From: SAR202 cluster bacterium | Lineage (GTDB): Bacteria; Chloroflexota; Dehalococcoidia; UBA3495 | NCBI GenBank assembly: GCA_009392075.1 | Contig: VFHG01000184.1 | Coordinates: forward strand, 1 to 6,126 | Direction: 5' to 3' | Length of the DNA: 6,126 nt | The notes under the pieces: generated by a model | What the model saw: only the letters and a program-made list of their open reading frames with translations | Told to the model about the DNA's origin: nothing | Database searches by the model: none | Part shown: piece by piece, positions 1-4,417 of the stretch | How positions within the stretch are numbered: position 1 is the stretch's first letter | How the letters are laid out: the number at the start of each line of letters is the position of its first letter | Made by a program: the position numbers and the translations under genes

Positions 1-110
1 CAGATGCCGCTGGCCTCCACCTTGACCAACAGCTCACCGGCCCCGATCTCCGGCACCGGCAACTCCTCCACGCGCACGTCGTGGTTGTTGTAGTACATGG
101 CGACACGCAT
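1..110 (-). CDS. Zinc-dependent alcohol dehydrogenase (MDR family), N-terminal fragment
   Basis: Only the first 36 codons are present; the gene runs off the left edge. The peptide begins MRVAMYYNNHDVRVEELPVP and continues with GAGELLVKVEASGI. This is the usual opening of the GroES-like domain of medium-chain zinc dehydrogenases: a short beta strand, an E-x-P-x-P turn, then G-E-x-L-V-K-V-x-A-x-G-I. In the family the next residues are normally C-G-x-D, carrying the catalytic zinc Cys, but they lie outside the window. The ATG at 110 is preceded by AGAGG about 10 nt upstream. An in-frame ATG at 98 would lose the first beta strand and is less likely. The gene sits 40 bp downstream of the LsrF-like gene on the same strand and is probably cotranscribed with it. 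The likely reaction is NAD(P)-dependent oxidation of an alcohol or polyol. Substrate is unknown. Confidence 0.85.
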   Translation of the reverse strand, partial: MRVAMYYNNHDVRVEELPVPEIGAGELLVKVEASGI

Positions 111-150
111 GGTGGCTATACCTCTAATTGATCGGAAACGGTGGGAGGAG

Positions 151-966
151 TTATGCCGGCACCGAGGCAACCCGGCCGTTGTCGGCCTTGACGCTGTCGA
201 AGATCTTTTGGGCCTCGGCTACCGTGCCGTTCTCATGGACGATGTGGCGCAACGCCCGAATCATAGGCACCGGGTGGTCGCTCTGCCAAATGTTCCGACC
301 CAGGTTGATGCCGATGGAGCCATTGTCCATCCCGTCTTTGACGAACTCCATCACCTCTCGTTCGGTGTCGGCTTGGGGGCCTCCGGCCATCACAACCGGA
401 ACCGGGCAGCCGTTTACAACCTTGTCGAACTCCTCGCACCAGTAGGTCTTGACCACCTTTGCGCCCAGCTCGGCGCAGATACGGGAGCAGAGGGCCAGGT
501 AGCGGGCGTCCCGCTTCTCCAATTCTTTACCCACGGCGGTTACCGCCATCACGGGAATGCCGTACTTCTCACCCTCGTCCACCAGCTTTCCCAGGTTCAA
601 CAGAGACTGCTTCTCATATTCGGTGCCGATGAATACTGAGATTCCCACTCCGGCCACATTCAAACGCACGGCGTCTTCCATAGATGTCGTGAGTCCCTCA
701 TCGGCCAGGTCGGCGCCAACCATACTGGCGCCTCCGGACATTCTCAGAATCACCGGTTTGTCCATGGCTGGGTTGACAACAGCCCGCAACACGCCGCGGG
801 TTACAAAGAGCGCGTCCGAATAAGGAAGGAGGGGTTTGATGGTCTCACCGGGCTGCTCCAGCATCCTGGTCGGACCCTGGAAATACCCATGATCGATGGG
901 CAAGAACATGCAATGGCCATCAGGTTGGATCAATCGTTTCAGTCGGTTTTCCATTCCCCAGTCCAT
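151..966 (-). CDS. LsrF-like class I aldolase/thiolase (DeoC/FbaB/LacD superfamily)
   Basis: A complete TIM-barrel protein of the family that includes LsrF (3-hydroxy-5-phosphonooxypentane-2,4-dione thiolase). Residue numbers count from an upstream ATG at 972. The motifs match LsrF closely: DWGMENRL at 4-11, DHGYFQGP at 27-34, TRGVLRAVV at 58-66, DAVRLN at 100-105, AVTAVGKE at 143-150, VKTYW at 174-178, GCPVPVVMAGG at 188-198, and GRNIWQSDHP at 225-234. By comparison with LsrF, Lys175 in VKTYW is the Schiff-base lysine. AGG and GRN sit where the family binds the substrate phosphate. LsrF has an N-terminal extension of about 30 residues that is absent here. I chose the ATG at 966 because GAGG at 974-977 is 7 nt from it; that element lies almost against the ATG at 972. 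No other lsr genes are visible, so a true role in autoinducer-2 breakdown is doubtful. It more likely cleaves or condenses another oxo compound with the adjacent dehydrogenase. Confidence 0.9.
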   Translation of the reverse strand: MDWGMENRLKRLIQPDGHCMFLPIDHGYFQGPTRMLEQPGETIKPLLPYSDALFVTRGVLRAVVNPAMDKPVILRMSGGASMVGADLADEGLTTSMEDAVRLNVAGVGISVFIGTEYEKQSLLNLGKLVDEGEKYGIPVMAVTAVGKELEKRDARYLALCSRICAELGAKVVKTYWCEEFDKVVNGCPVPVVMAGGPQADTEREVMEFVKDGMDNGSIGINLGRNIWQSDHPVPMIRALRHIVHENGTVAEAQKIFDSVKADNGRVASVPA

Positions 967-973
967 ATCCATA

Positions 974-977
974 CCTC
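974..977 (-). promoter_or_regulatory. Ribosome binding site that decides the LsrF-like start
   Basis: Read on the minus strand this is GAGG. It lies 7 nt from the ATG at 966 but only 1 nt from the ATG at 972. The spacing favours the inner start, so the protein would begin MDWGMENR. Confidence 0.6.
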
Positions 978-1048
978 GCTTCGCTTCTTTTGGGTTTAGG
1001 GCCTCGGCCCCGGTTCATTCAATGTTATGTTGCCTGGGCGACGGAGAC

Positions 1049-1077
1049 ATTATCCCCGCTGGAGGCCCGGGTAACAA
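1049..1077 (-). promoter_or_regulatory. Predicted sigma70-type promoter for the LsrF-like/dehydrogenase unit
   Basis: On the minus strand a -35-like TTGTTA (1077-1072) is followed after 17 nt by GATAAT (1054-1049), a 5/6 match to the -10 consensus. Transcription would start near 1042, giving a leader of about 75 nt. The leader contains a small GC-rich inverted repeat at 999-1010 (GGGCC, two-base centre, GGCCC). The -35 box lies inside one arm of the hairpin at 1069-1100, so a protein or RNA structure at that repeat could affect initiation. This is a prediction from sequence only. Confidence 0.45.
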
Positions 1078-1100
1078 GGCAAGGTTGCCCTTTGTTGCCC
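1069..1100. repeat. Imperfect inverted repeat (hairpin) after the methyltransferase gene
   Basis: On the plus strand the arms are GGGTAACAA (1069-1077) with TTGTTGCCC (1092-1100), pairing fully if one G-U wobble is allowed. Inside them GGCAA (1078-1082) pairs with TTGCC (1085-1089), leaving a 2-nt CT bulge. On the minus strand, the direction of transcription here, the wobble becomes a C-A mismatch. The repeat begins 3 nt past the methyltransferase stop. No T-tract follows it on the minus strand, so it is not a classical intrinsic terminator. It could be an RNA 3'-end stabiliser, or an operator for the promoter whose -35 box it contains. Confidence 0.55.
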
Positions 1101-1103
1101 TGC

Positions 1104-1958
1104 TTAGCCGGTGTGGCCGGTCTCCCAAGTGATCAGCACCTGGTGGACTTCTGGCAACCATTGTGGGATGAAACCATCCGAGTCCTGCTGGAATAGTTCG
1201 TCGAATTTTTTTCGAACAACTGTTTCGGCCCGCTCCCTGTGTTGGCGCGCCAACCAAACGCCAGCCAACGCGACTTCCACTGCGTCCTCCTTAGTTTGGG
1301 GAAACTCAGGAAGTTTTGGTACGCCGTCGTAGAATGTTCCATGGGGGAGAAACCTCACGTCGGGCAGGATACCCATTTCCCAGAGCGCCGGAAGCAGATG
1401 AGTGTACGAGGGGACCAGAGCTTGTTCTTCGCCGTAGACCATCTTGAACAGCTTTGCGTTTAGCATCGGACCGGCGATACTCGAGAGATTGATGATCACG
1501 CGGCGCCGCGCAGCACCCTTAAGTTTGGCGATGAAGCGCTGGATGTCGCTCACGAAATAGGTCACGTGGGCGGCAAGGACTACGTCACCCTGAACGCCAT
1601 CGACATCCAACCAATCAGATAGAACAAAACTGGCGTTCTCGATTCCAGCCTCTGCCGCACTCTTCTCGAATTCCTGACCCATCCCCGCAGATGGGTCTAC
1701 GTTGATCGTCTGACGGCATCGGAGCGCCATTGGCAAGCTGAACCTGCCCGCACCGCCACCTGCGTCCACGAAAACATCGTCGGGTCTGACCAACTCAGCC
1801 AGCGCCTCAAAGCTGTCTTCCATCTGACGCTTTGGGTCGGCACGGAACCGTTTCGCGATATCCCCGCCCCAGAGGTCCGGTTGAGGCGGACCCTGAAGCC
1901 GCTTGTTCTGAGAATCCACGGCCTCGATCAGCGCTCCATAATCTGCGATTGCGCCCAT
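1104..1958 (-). CDS. Class I SAM-dependent methyltransferase
   Basis: A Rossmann-fold methyltransferase, 284 residues from the chosen start. Residue numbers here count from an upstream GTG at 1970. Motif I is VFVDAGGGAGRF at 66-77 (SAM-binding loop). The acidic end of beta 2 is NVDPSAGM at 90-97, with Asp92 expected to bind the SAM ribose. SDWLDV at 118-123 is the adenine-side motif, and GDVVLAAHVTYFV at 128-140 corresponds to motif II. RRRVIINLSS follows as the next core strand. No signal peptide or membrane segment is visible, so it should be cytosolic. The ATG at 1958 is preferred over the GTG at 1970 because GGTGG at 1967-1971 is 8 nt from the ATG. The acceptor cannot be inferred: it lacks clear UbiE/COQ5 or rRNA-methylase signatures. 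It is transcribed away from the dioxygenase genes and shares their control region, which suggests but does not prove a common pathway. Confidence 0.85.
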   Translation of the reverse strand: MGAIADYGALIEAVDSQNKRLQGPPQPDLWGGDIAKRFRADPKRQMEDSFEALAELVRPDDVFVDAGGGAGRFSLPMALRCRQTINVDPSAGMGQEFEKSAAEAGIENASFVLSDWLDVDGVQGDVVLAAHVTYFVSDIQRFIAKLKGAARRRVIINLSSIAGPMLNAKLFKMVYGEEQALVPSYTHLLPALWEMGILPDVRFLPHGTFYDGVPKLPEFPQTKEDAVEVALAGVWLARQHRERAETVVRKKFDELFQQDSDGFIPQWLPEVHQVLITWETGHTG

Positions 1959-1966
1959 TTTTACAC

Positions 1967-1971
1967 CCACC
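1967..1971 (-). promoter_or_regulatory. Ribosome binding site that decides the methyltransferase start
   Basis: On the minus strand this reads GGTGG, 8 nt before the ATG at 1958. An upstream in-frame GTG at 1970 overlaps this element and would lack a ribosome site of its own. Confidence 0.5.
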
Positions 1972-2033
1972 GTTCAAATCTGGGGGTTATTATCAACGCC
2001 TTCAACCAATCAGACAACCGTCACGATTTGAAC
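1972..2033. repeat. Perfect 9-bp inverted repeat bracketing the leftward promoter
   Basis: GTTCAAATC at 1972-1980 and its exact reverse complement GATTTGAAC at 2025-2033 have centres 53 bp apart, about five helical turns. The predicted leftward promoter lies wholly between the arms, with its start site just inside the left arm. This geometry suits a pair of operator half-sites or a DNA loop. A 9-bp match of this kind has roughly a one-in-ten chance of arising in a gap of this size, so the evidence is modest. Confidence 0.4.
1989..2017 (-). promoter_or_regulatory. Predicted sigma70-type promoter for the methyltransferase
   Basis: On the minus strand TTGTCT (2017-2012; 4/6 to the -35 consensus) is followed after 17 nt by GATAAT (1994-1989; 5/6 to the -10 consensus). 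The start site would be near 1982, leaving a short leader of about 24 nt that still contains the GGTGG element. The -10 box is the same hexamer as in the promoter predicted at 1049-1077. Confidence 0.5.
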
Positions 2034-2093
2034 TGATTTCGTCGTCAGGTCACACTTTTGCGCCGTTTACTGTTTATCAGATTCTAAAAATTC

Positions 2094-2122
2094 TTGACAC
2101 TGCTAAGTGGCTCTGTTACAAC
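2094..2122 (+). promoter_or_regulatory. Predicted sigma70-type promoter for the dioxygenase/Rieske genes
   Basis: A consensus -35 TTGACA (2094-2099) is followed after 17 nt by TACAAC (2117-2122), a 4/6 match to TATAAT. Transcription would start near 2129, giving a leader of about 57 nt to the first dioxygenase ATG. The sequence just before the -35 (2081-2093) is AT-rich. This is the best promoter candidate in the window and would drive the rightward genes. Confidence 0.6.
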
Positions 2123-2173
2123 CAAACAAAATCCCGATACCTAAAATCAGAGGATGGCCGGTCACCGGTTGTC

Positions 2174-2178
2174 AGGAG
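2174..2178 (+). promoter_or_regulatory. Ribosome binding site setting the first dioxygenase start
   Basis: AGGAG lies 7 nt before the ATG at 2186. The reading frame is open for 118 codons further upstream, back through the divergent gap and into the opposite-strand methyltransferase. This site, the promoter position, and alignment with the second paralogue all place the true start at 2186. Confidence 0.8.
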
Positions 2179-2185
2179 AAAGACT

Positions 2186-3250
2186 ATGGGCGAGATACTA
2201 GGAGCCGGCATTACCCATTACCCTCCGCTGATCACCCCAGACGAAGACCGGGGATTCCCTCTGACTCGCACCCTCAAACACAACACCAACGTCCCCGAAG
2301 AGATGAAGATTCCCACCAATTGGCCCGAGCCGATGCGCATCGAGTACGGCGAAGACGAAGGCCTCAAGTCGGCCGGGGAACACCGGGAACGGCTGGTCAA
2401 AGGGTTCCGGCAGATACGGTCGGCCATCGACGATTTCAATCCTGATCTCATCCTCATCTGGGGGGACGATCAGTACGAGAACTTCAAAGAGGATATCATC
2501 CCGCCCTTCTGTGTGCTGGCCTACGACCAGTTCGAAGCCAAACCGTTTACCCGATCCGACGGCAGTTTCCGGCGCAACGTGTGGGATGAAGCCCAGGACA
2601 AAAACTTTGTTTATAAAGGCGCTCCCCAAGCGGGCCGCGCCCTCGCCACCGGCCTCATCAATGAAGGGTTTGACATCGCCTATTCCTACAAGCCGCTCCA
2701 CGAGAACGGCCTAGGCCACGCCTTCTTAAATACGCTGCTCTACTTGGATTACGACCGGAAAGGCTTTGACATCCCAGTCCTGCCCATCGCCGTGAACTGC
2801 TACGGCAGCAACGTCATCCGCAACCGGGGCGGCGCCATCACCCAGAAGGTGAACGGCGTGGAATTGCCCTTCGACCCACCCGGCCCTTCGCCCAAGCGTT
2901 GCATGGAGCTTGGCGCTGCCACCGCCAGGGTGATGAAGGACAGCCCTTATAAGGTGGCATTGGTCGCGTCATCCAGTTGGTCTCACGCCTTCCTAACGCC
3001 CAAAAACAACTGGCTGTGGCCGGACCTTGAGTCCGACTACGCCCGGTTTGAAGAACTGCGCGACGGCGATTACGACGCCTGGAAACGCATCTCCACCGAT
3101 CAAATCGAAGACGCAGGACAGCAAGAATTGCTGAACTGGATGTGTTTGGCCGGCGCCATGCAAGAGATGGGCCGCAAGCCGGAGATTCTCGATTACGTGG
3201 AGACCTACGTCTTCAACTCCAACAAATGCCTGGCCCTGTTCAGCCCATAG
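2186..3250 (+). CDS. LigB-family (type II) extradiol ring-cleavage dioxygenase, paralogue 1
   Basis: A 354-residue protein of the LigB superfamily, which opens catecholic rings next to a hydroxyl using non-heme Fe(II) and O2. LigB itself is about 300 residues; the excess here is mostly in residues 20-65. Matches to LigB in order: the ITH motif with His11 (metal ligand His12 in LigB); LILIWGDDQYENFKEDIIP at 88-106, aligning with the LigB strand that carries ligand His61; His172 and His178 near the catalytic-base His195 region; VLPIAVN at 198-204; SPKRCMELG at 235-243; SWSHAF at 264-269; and Glu282 in DLESD, the likely third ligand (Glu242 in LigB). The His61 position is filled by Asp/Gln within GDDQYENF. 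No signal peptide is seen, so it is cytosolic. The substrate is unknown, and activity depends on how this altered metal site works. Confidence 0.85.
   Translation: MGEILGAGITHYPPLITPDEDRGFPLTRTLKHNTNVPEEMKIPTNWPEPMRIEYGEDEGLKSAGEHRERLVKGFRQIRSAIDDFNPDLILIWGDDQYENFKEDIIPPFCVLAYDQFEAKPFTRSDGSFRRNVWDEAQDKNFVYKGAPQAGRALATGLINEGFDIAYSYKPLHENGLGHAFLNTLLYLDYDRKGFDIPVLPIAVNCYGSNVIRNRGGAITQKVNGVELPFDPPGPSPKRCMELGAATARVMKDSPYKVALVASSSWSHAFLTPKNNWLWPDLESDYARFEELRDGDYDAWKRISTDQIEDAGQQELLNWMCLAGAMQEMGRKPEILDYVETYVFNSNKCLALFSP
2792..2832 (+). repeat. 41-bp near-identical segment shared by the two dioxygenase genes (copy 1)
   Basis: This segment recurs at 3935-3975 with a single mismatch, at 2812 versus 3955 (C versus T). 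It encodes VNCYGSNVIRNRG. It is much better conserved than the surrounding DNA, either because of strong protein constraint or because of local gene conversion. Confidence 0.7.
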
Positions 3251-3264
3251 CACCAATTGTCATC

Positions 3265-3287
3265 CCTTCCCCCTCGCAAAGGGAAGG
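3265..3287 (+). repeat. Hairpin between the two dioxygenase paralogues
   Basis: A perfect 7-bp stem, CCTTCCC (3265-3271) with GGGAAGG (3281-3287), encloses a 9-nt loop. It starts 14 nt after the first dioxygenase stop. There is no T-run after it, so it is unlikely to terminate transcription fully. The C-rich/G-rich style resembles short REP-like palindromes often found downstream of bacterial genes. It may stabilise the upstream mRNA end or set the expression ratio of the two genes. Confidence 0.6.
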
Positions 3288-3321
3288 TTCGGAACTGGGC
3301 ACCCTCCAAATCCAAACCGCT

Positions 3322-3325
3322 GGAG
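3322..3325 (+). promoter_or_regulatory. Ribosome binding site setting the second dioxygenase start
   Basis: GGAG lies 6 nt before the ATG at 3332. An in-frame ATG at 3257 would add 25 residues encoded by the hairpin region, with no counterpart in paralogue 1. The inner start aligns exactly (MAEILGVGLTH against MGEILGAGITH). Confidence 0.8.
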
Positions 3326-3331
3326 AAACAA

Positions 3332-4393
3332 ATGGCCGAGATACTTGGAGTCGGGCTTACCCACTCCCCTTCGCTCATCGCACCAGACGAGCTGAAGAAC
3401 TACTCTCTCACGCGGGCGCTGAGCAACAACGACCGCATCCCAGCGGAACAGAAGAACCCCGAGTCCTGGCCTGACGCCATGCGCGCCGAGTGGGGCGACG
3501 ACCAGGGCTACACATCCGCCAAGATTCACCGTAGCAAACTGGTCGATGGCTTCCGACGGCTGCGGACCGAGATCGATGCCTTCAAGCCAGACGTTGTGTT
3601 GGTCTGGGGCGACGACCAATACGAGAACTTCAAAGAGGACATCATCCCGGCGTTCTGCATTATGGCCTACGAGGAGTTCGAGTGTCAGCCCATGGCGGGC
3701 CGGGACGGCGGCCAGCGGCCCAACGTCTGGGACGAACCGGCCAACAAGATTTTCCGGTACAAAGGCCACGAGTCCAGCCGCTACCTGACCAGCGCCTTAC
3801 TGGAAGACGGCTTCGACATCGCCTACTCCTACAAGCCCCTCCATCAGGAGGGTCTGGGCCACGCTTTTGTGAATACTCTGCTCTATCTGGATTATGACCG
3901 GAAGGGCTTCGACTACCCAGTGATTCCCTTCTCGGTGAACTGCTACGGCAGCAATGTCATCCGCAACCGGGGCGGGGCAATCACCCAGCAGATCAATGGC
4001 GTGGATATGGCTTTGGACCCGCCCGGCCCCTCGCCCAAACGGTGTATGGAACTCGGCGCAGCCACCGCTCGCGCCCTGCAAGCCAGCCCCTGGCGGGTGG
4101 CCCTGATCGCATCTTCCAGTTGGTCCCATGCCTTCCTAACCCCGAAGAACTGGTGGCTCTACTGTGACGTGGAGTCAGACCTAGCACGCTTCGAGGAGTT
4201 AAAGGCAGGGAACTATGAGGCCTGGCGTGGCATCTCAAACGCCCAGATCGAGGACGCCGGCCAACAAGAAATGCTGAACTGGATGTGCCTTGCCGGGGCC
4301 ATGCAAGAACTGGACCGCAAACCGGAGATCGTAGAGTTCTTGCAGACCTACGTCTTTAACTCCAGCAAATGCCTGGCGGTGATGAAGCCGTAA
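3332..4393 (+). CDS. LigB-family (type II) extradiol ring-cleavage dioxygenase, paralogue 2
   Basis: A 353-residue tandem paralogue of the preceding gene, aligning end to end with one residue of gap and about 66 percent identity by hand count. It keeps the same key positions: His11 in LTH, GDDQYENF at 93-100, His171 and His177 in the LHQEGLGHAF segment, SPKRCMELG at 234-242, His266 in SWSHAF, and Glu281 in DVESD. Differences cluster in residues 21-80 and 119-160, which probably line the substrate pocket or a subunit interface. Because both copies keep the same putative active-site residues, neither looks like an obvious dead subunit. They may act on different substrates, or pair as the two subunits do in 2-aminophenol 1,6-dioxygenase (both LigB-like). 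The gene starts 81 bp after paralogue 1 and ends 24 bp before the Rieske gene, so it is probably cotranscribed with both. Confidence 0.85.
   Translation: MAEILGVGLTHSPSLIAPDELKNYSLTRALSNNDRIPAEQKNPESWPDAMRAEWGDDQGYTSAKIHRSKLVDGFRRLRTEIDAFKPDVVLVWGDDQYENFKEDIIPAFCIMAYEEFECQPMAGRDGGQRPNVWDEPANKIFRYKGHESSRYLTSALLEDGFDIAYSYKPLHQEGLGHAFVNTLLYLDYDRKGFDYPVIPFSVNCYGSNVIRNRGGAITQQINGVDMALDPPGPSPKRCMELGAATARALQASPWRVALIASSSWSHAFLTPKNWWLYCDVESDLARFEELKAGNYEAWRGISNAQIEDAGQQEMLNWMCLAGAMQELDRKPEIVEFLQTYVFNSSKCLAVMKP
3935..3975 (+). repeat. 41-bp near-identical segment shared by the two dioxygenase genes (copy 2)
   Basis: The partner of 2792-2832, with 40 of 41 bases identical. It is the clearest nucleotide-level trace of the tandem duplication. 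Confidence 0.7.
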
Positions 4394-4403
4394 CGGGCGA
4401 CCC

Positions 4404-4408
4404 GGAGG
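4404..4408 (+). promoter_or_regulatory. Ribosome binding site of the Rieske oxygenase gene
   Basis: GGAGG lies 9 nt before the ATG at 4418, in the 24-nt gap after the second dioxygenase stop. It is the strongest Shine-Dalgarno match in the window, which suggests good translation of the oxygenase from the shared transcript. Confidence 0.75.
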
Positions 4409-4417
4409 AAAACAACC

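Noticed and set aside
97..639. Long plus-strand open frame opposite the LsrF-like gene
   Set aside because: It is antisense to a gene with clear family motifs, its predicted peptide resembles no family I recognise, and the open frame is explained by the GC-rich codon pattern of the real gene.
999..1010. GGGCC/GGCCC inverted repeat before the LsrF-like gene as an intrinsic terminator
   Set aside because: The stem can only close as 4 bp with a tetraloop and there is no T-run on either strand.
2158..2168. CCGGT-C-ACCGG palindrome in the dioxygenase leader
   Set aside because: Only 5-bp arms with no second copy nearby; in GC-rich DNA this is likely chance.
1832..2185. N-terminal extension of the first dioxygenase
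   Set aside because: It runs through the divergent promoter region and into the opposite-strand methyltransferase, lacks homology to the second paralogue, and a strong AGGAG fixes the start at 2186.
3257..3331. 25-residue extension of the second dioxygenase
   Set aside because: It would translate the intergenic hairpin, has no counterpart in paralogue 1, and the inner ATG has GGAG at proper spacing.
3260..3769. Minus-strand open frames within the dioxygenase and Rieske genes
   Set aside because: They lie wholly antisense to well-supported genes and show no recognisable domains or ribosome sites.
2186..4393. Tandem copies as a cloning or assembly artefact
   Set aside because: The two genes differ at about a third of residues and have different flanking sequence and ribosome sites, so they are genuine diverged paralogues.
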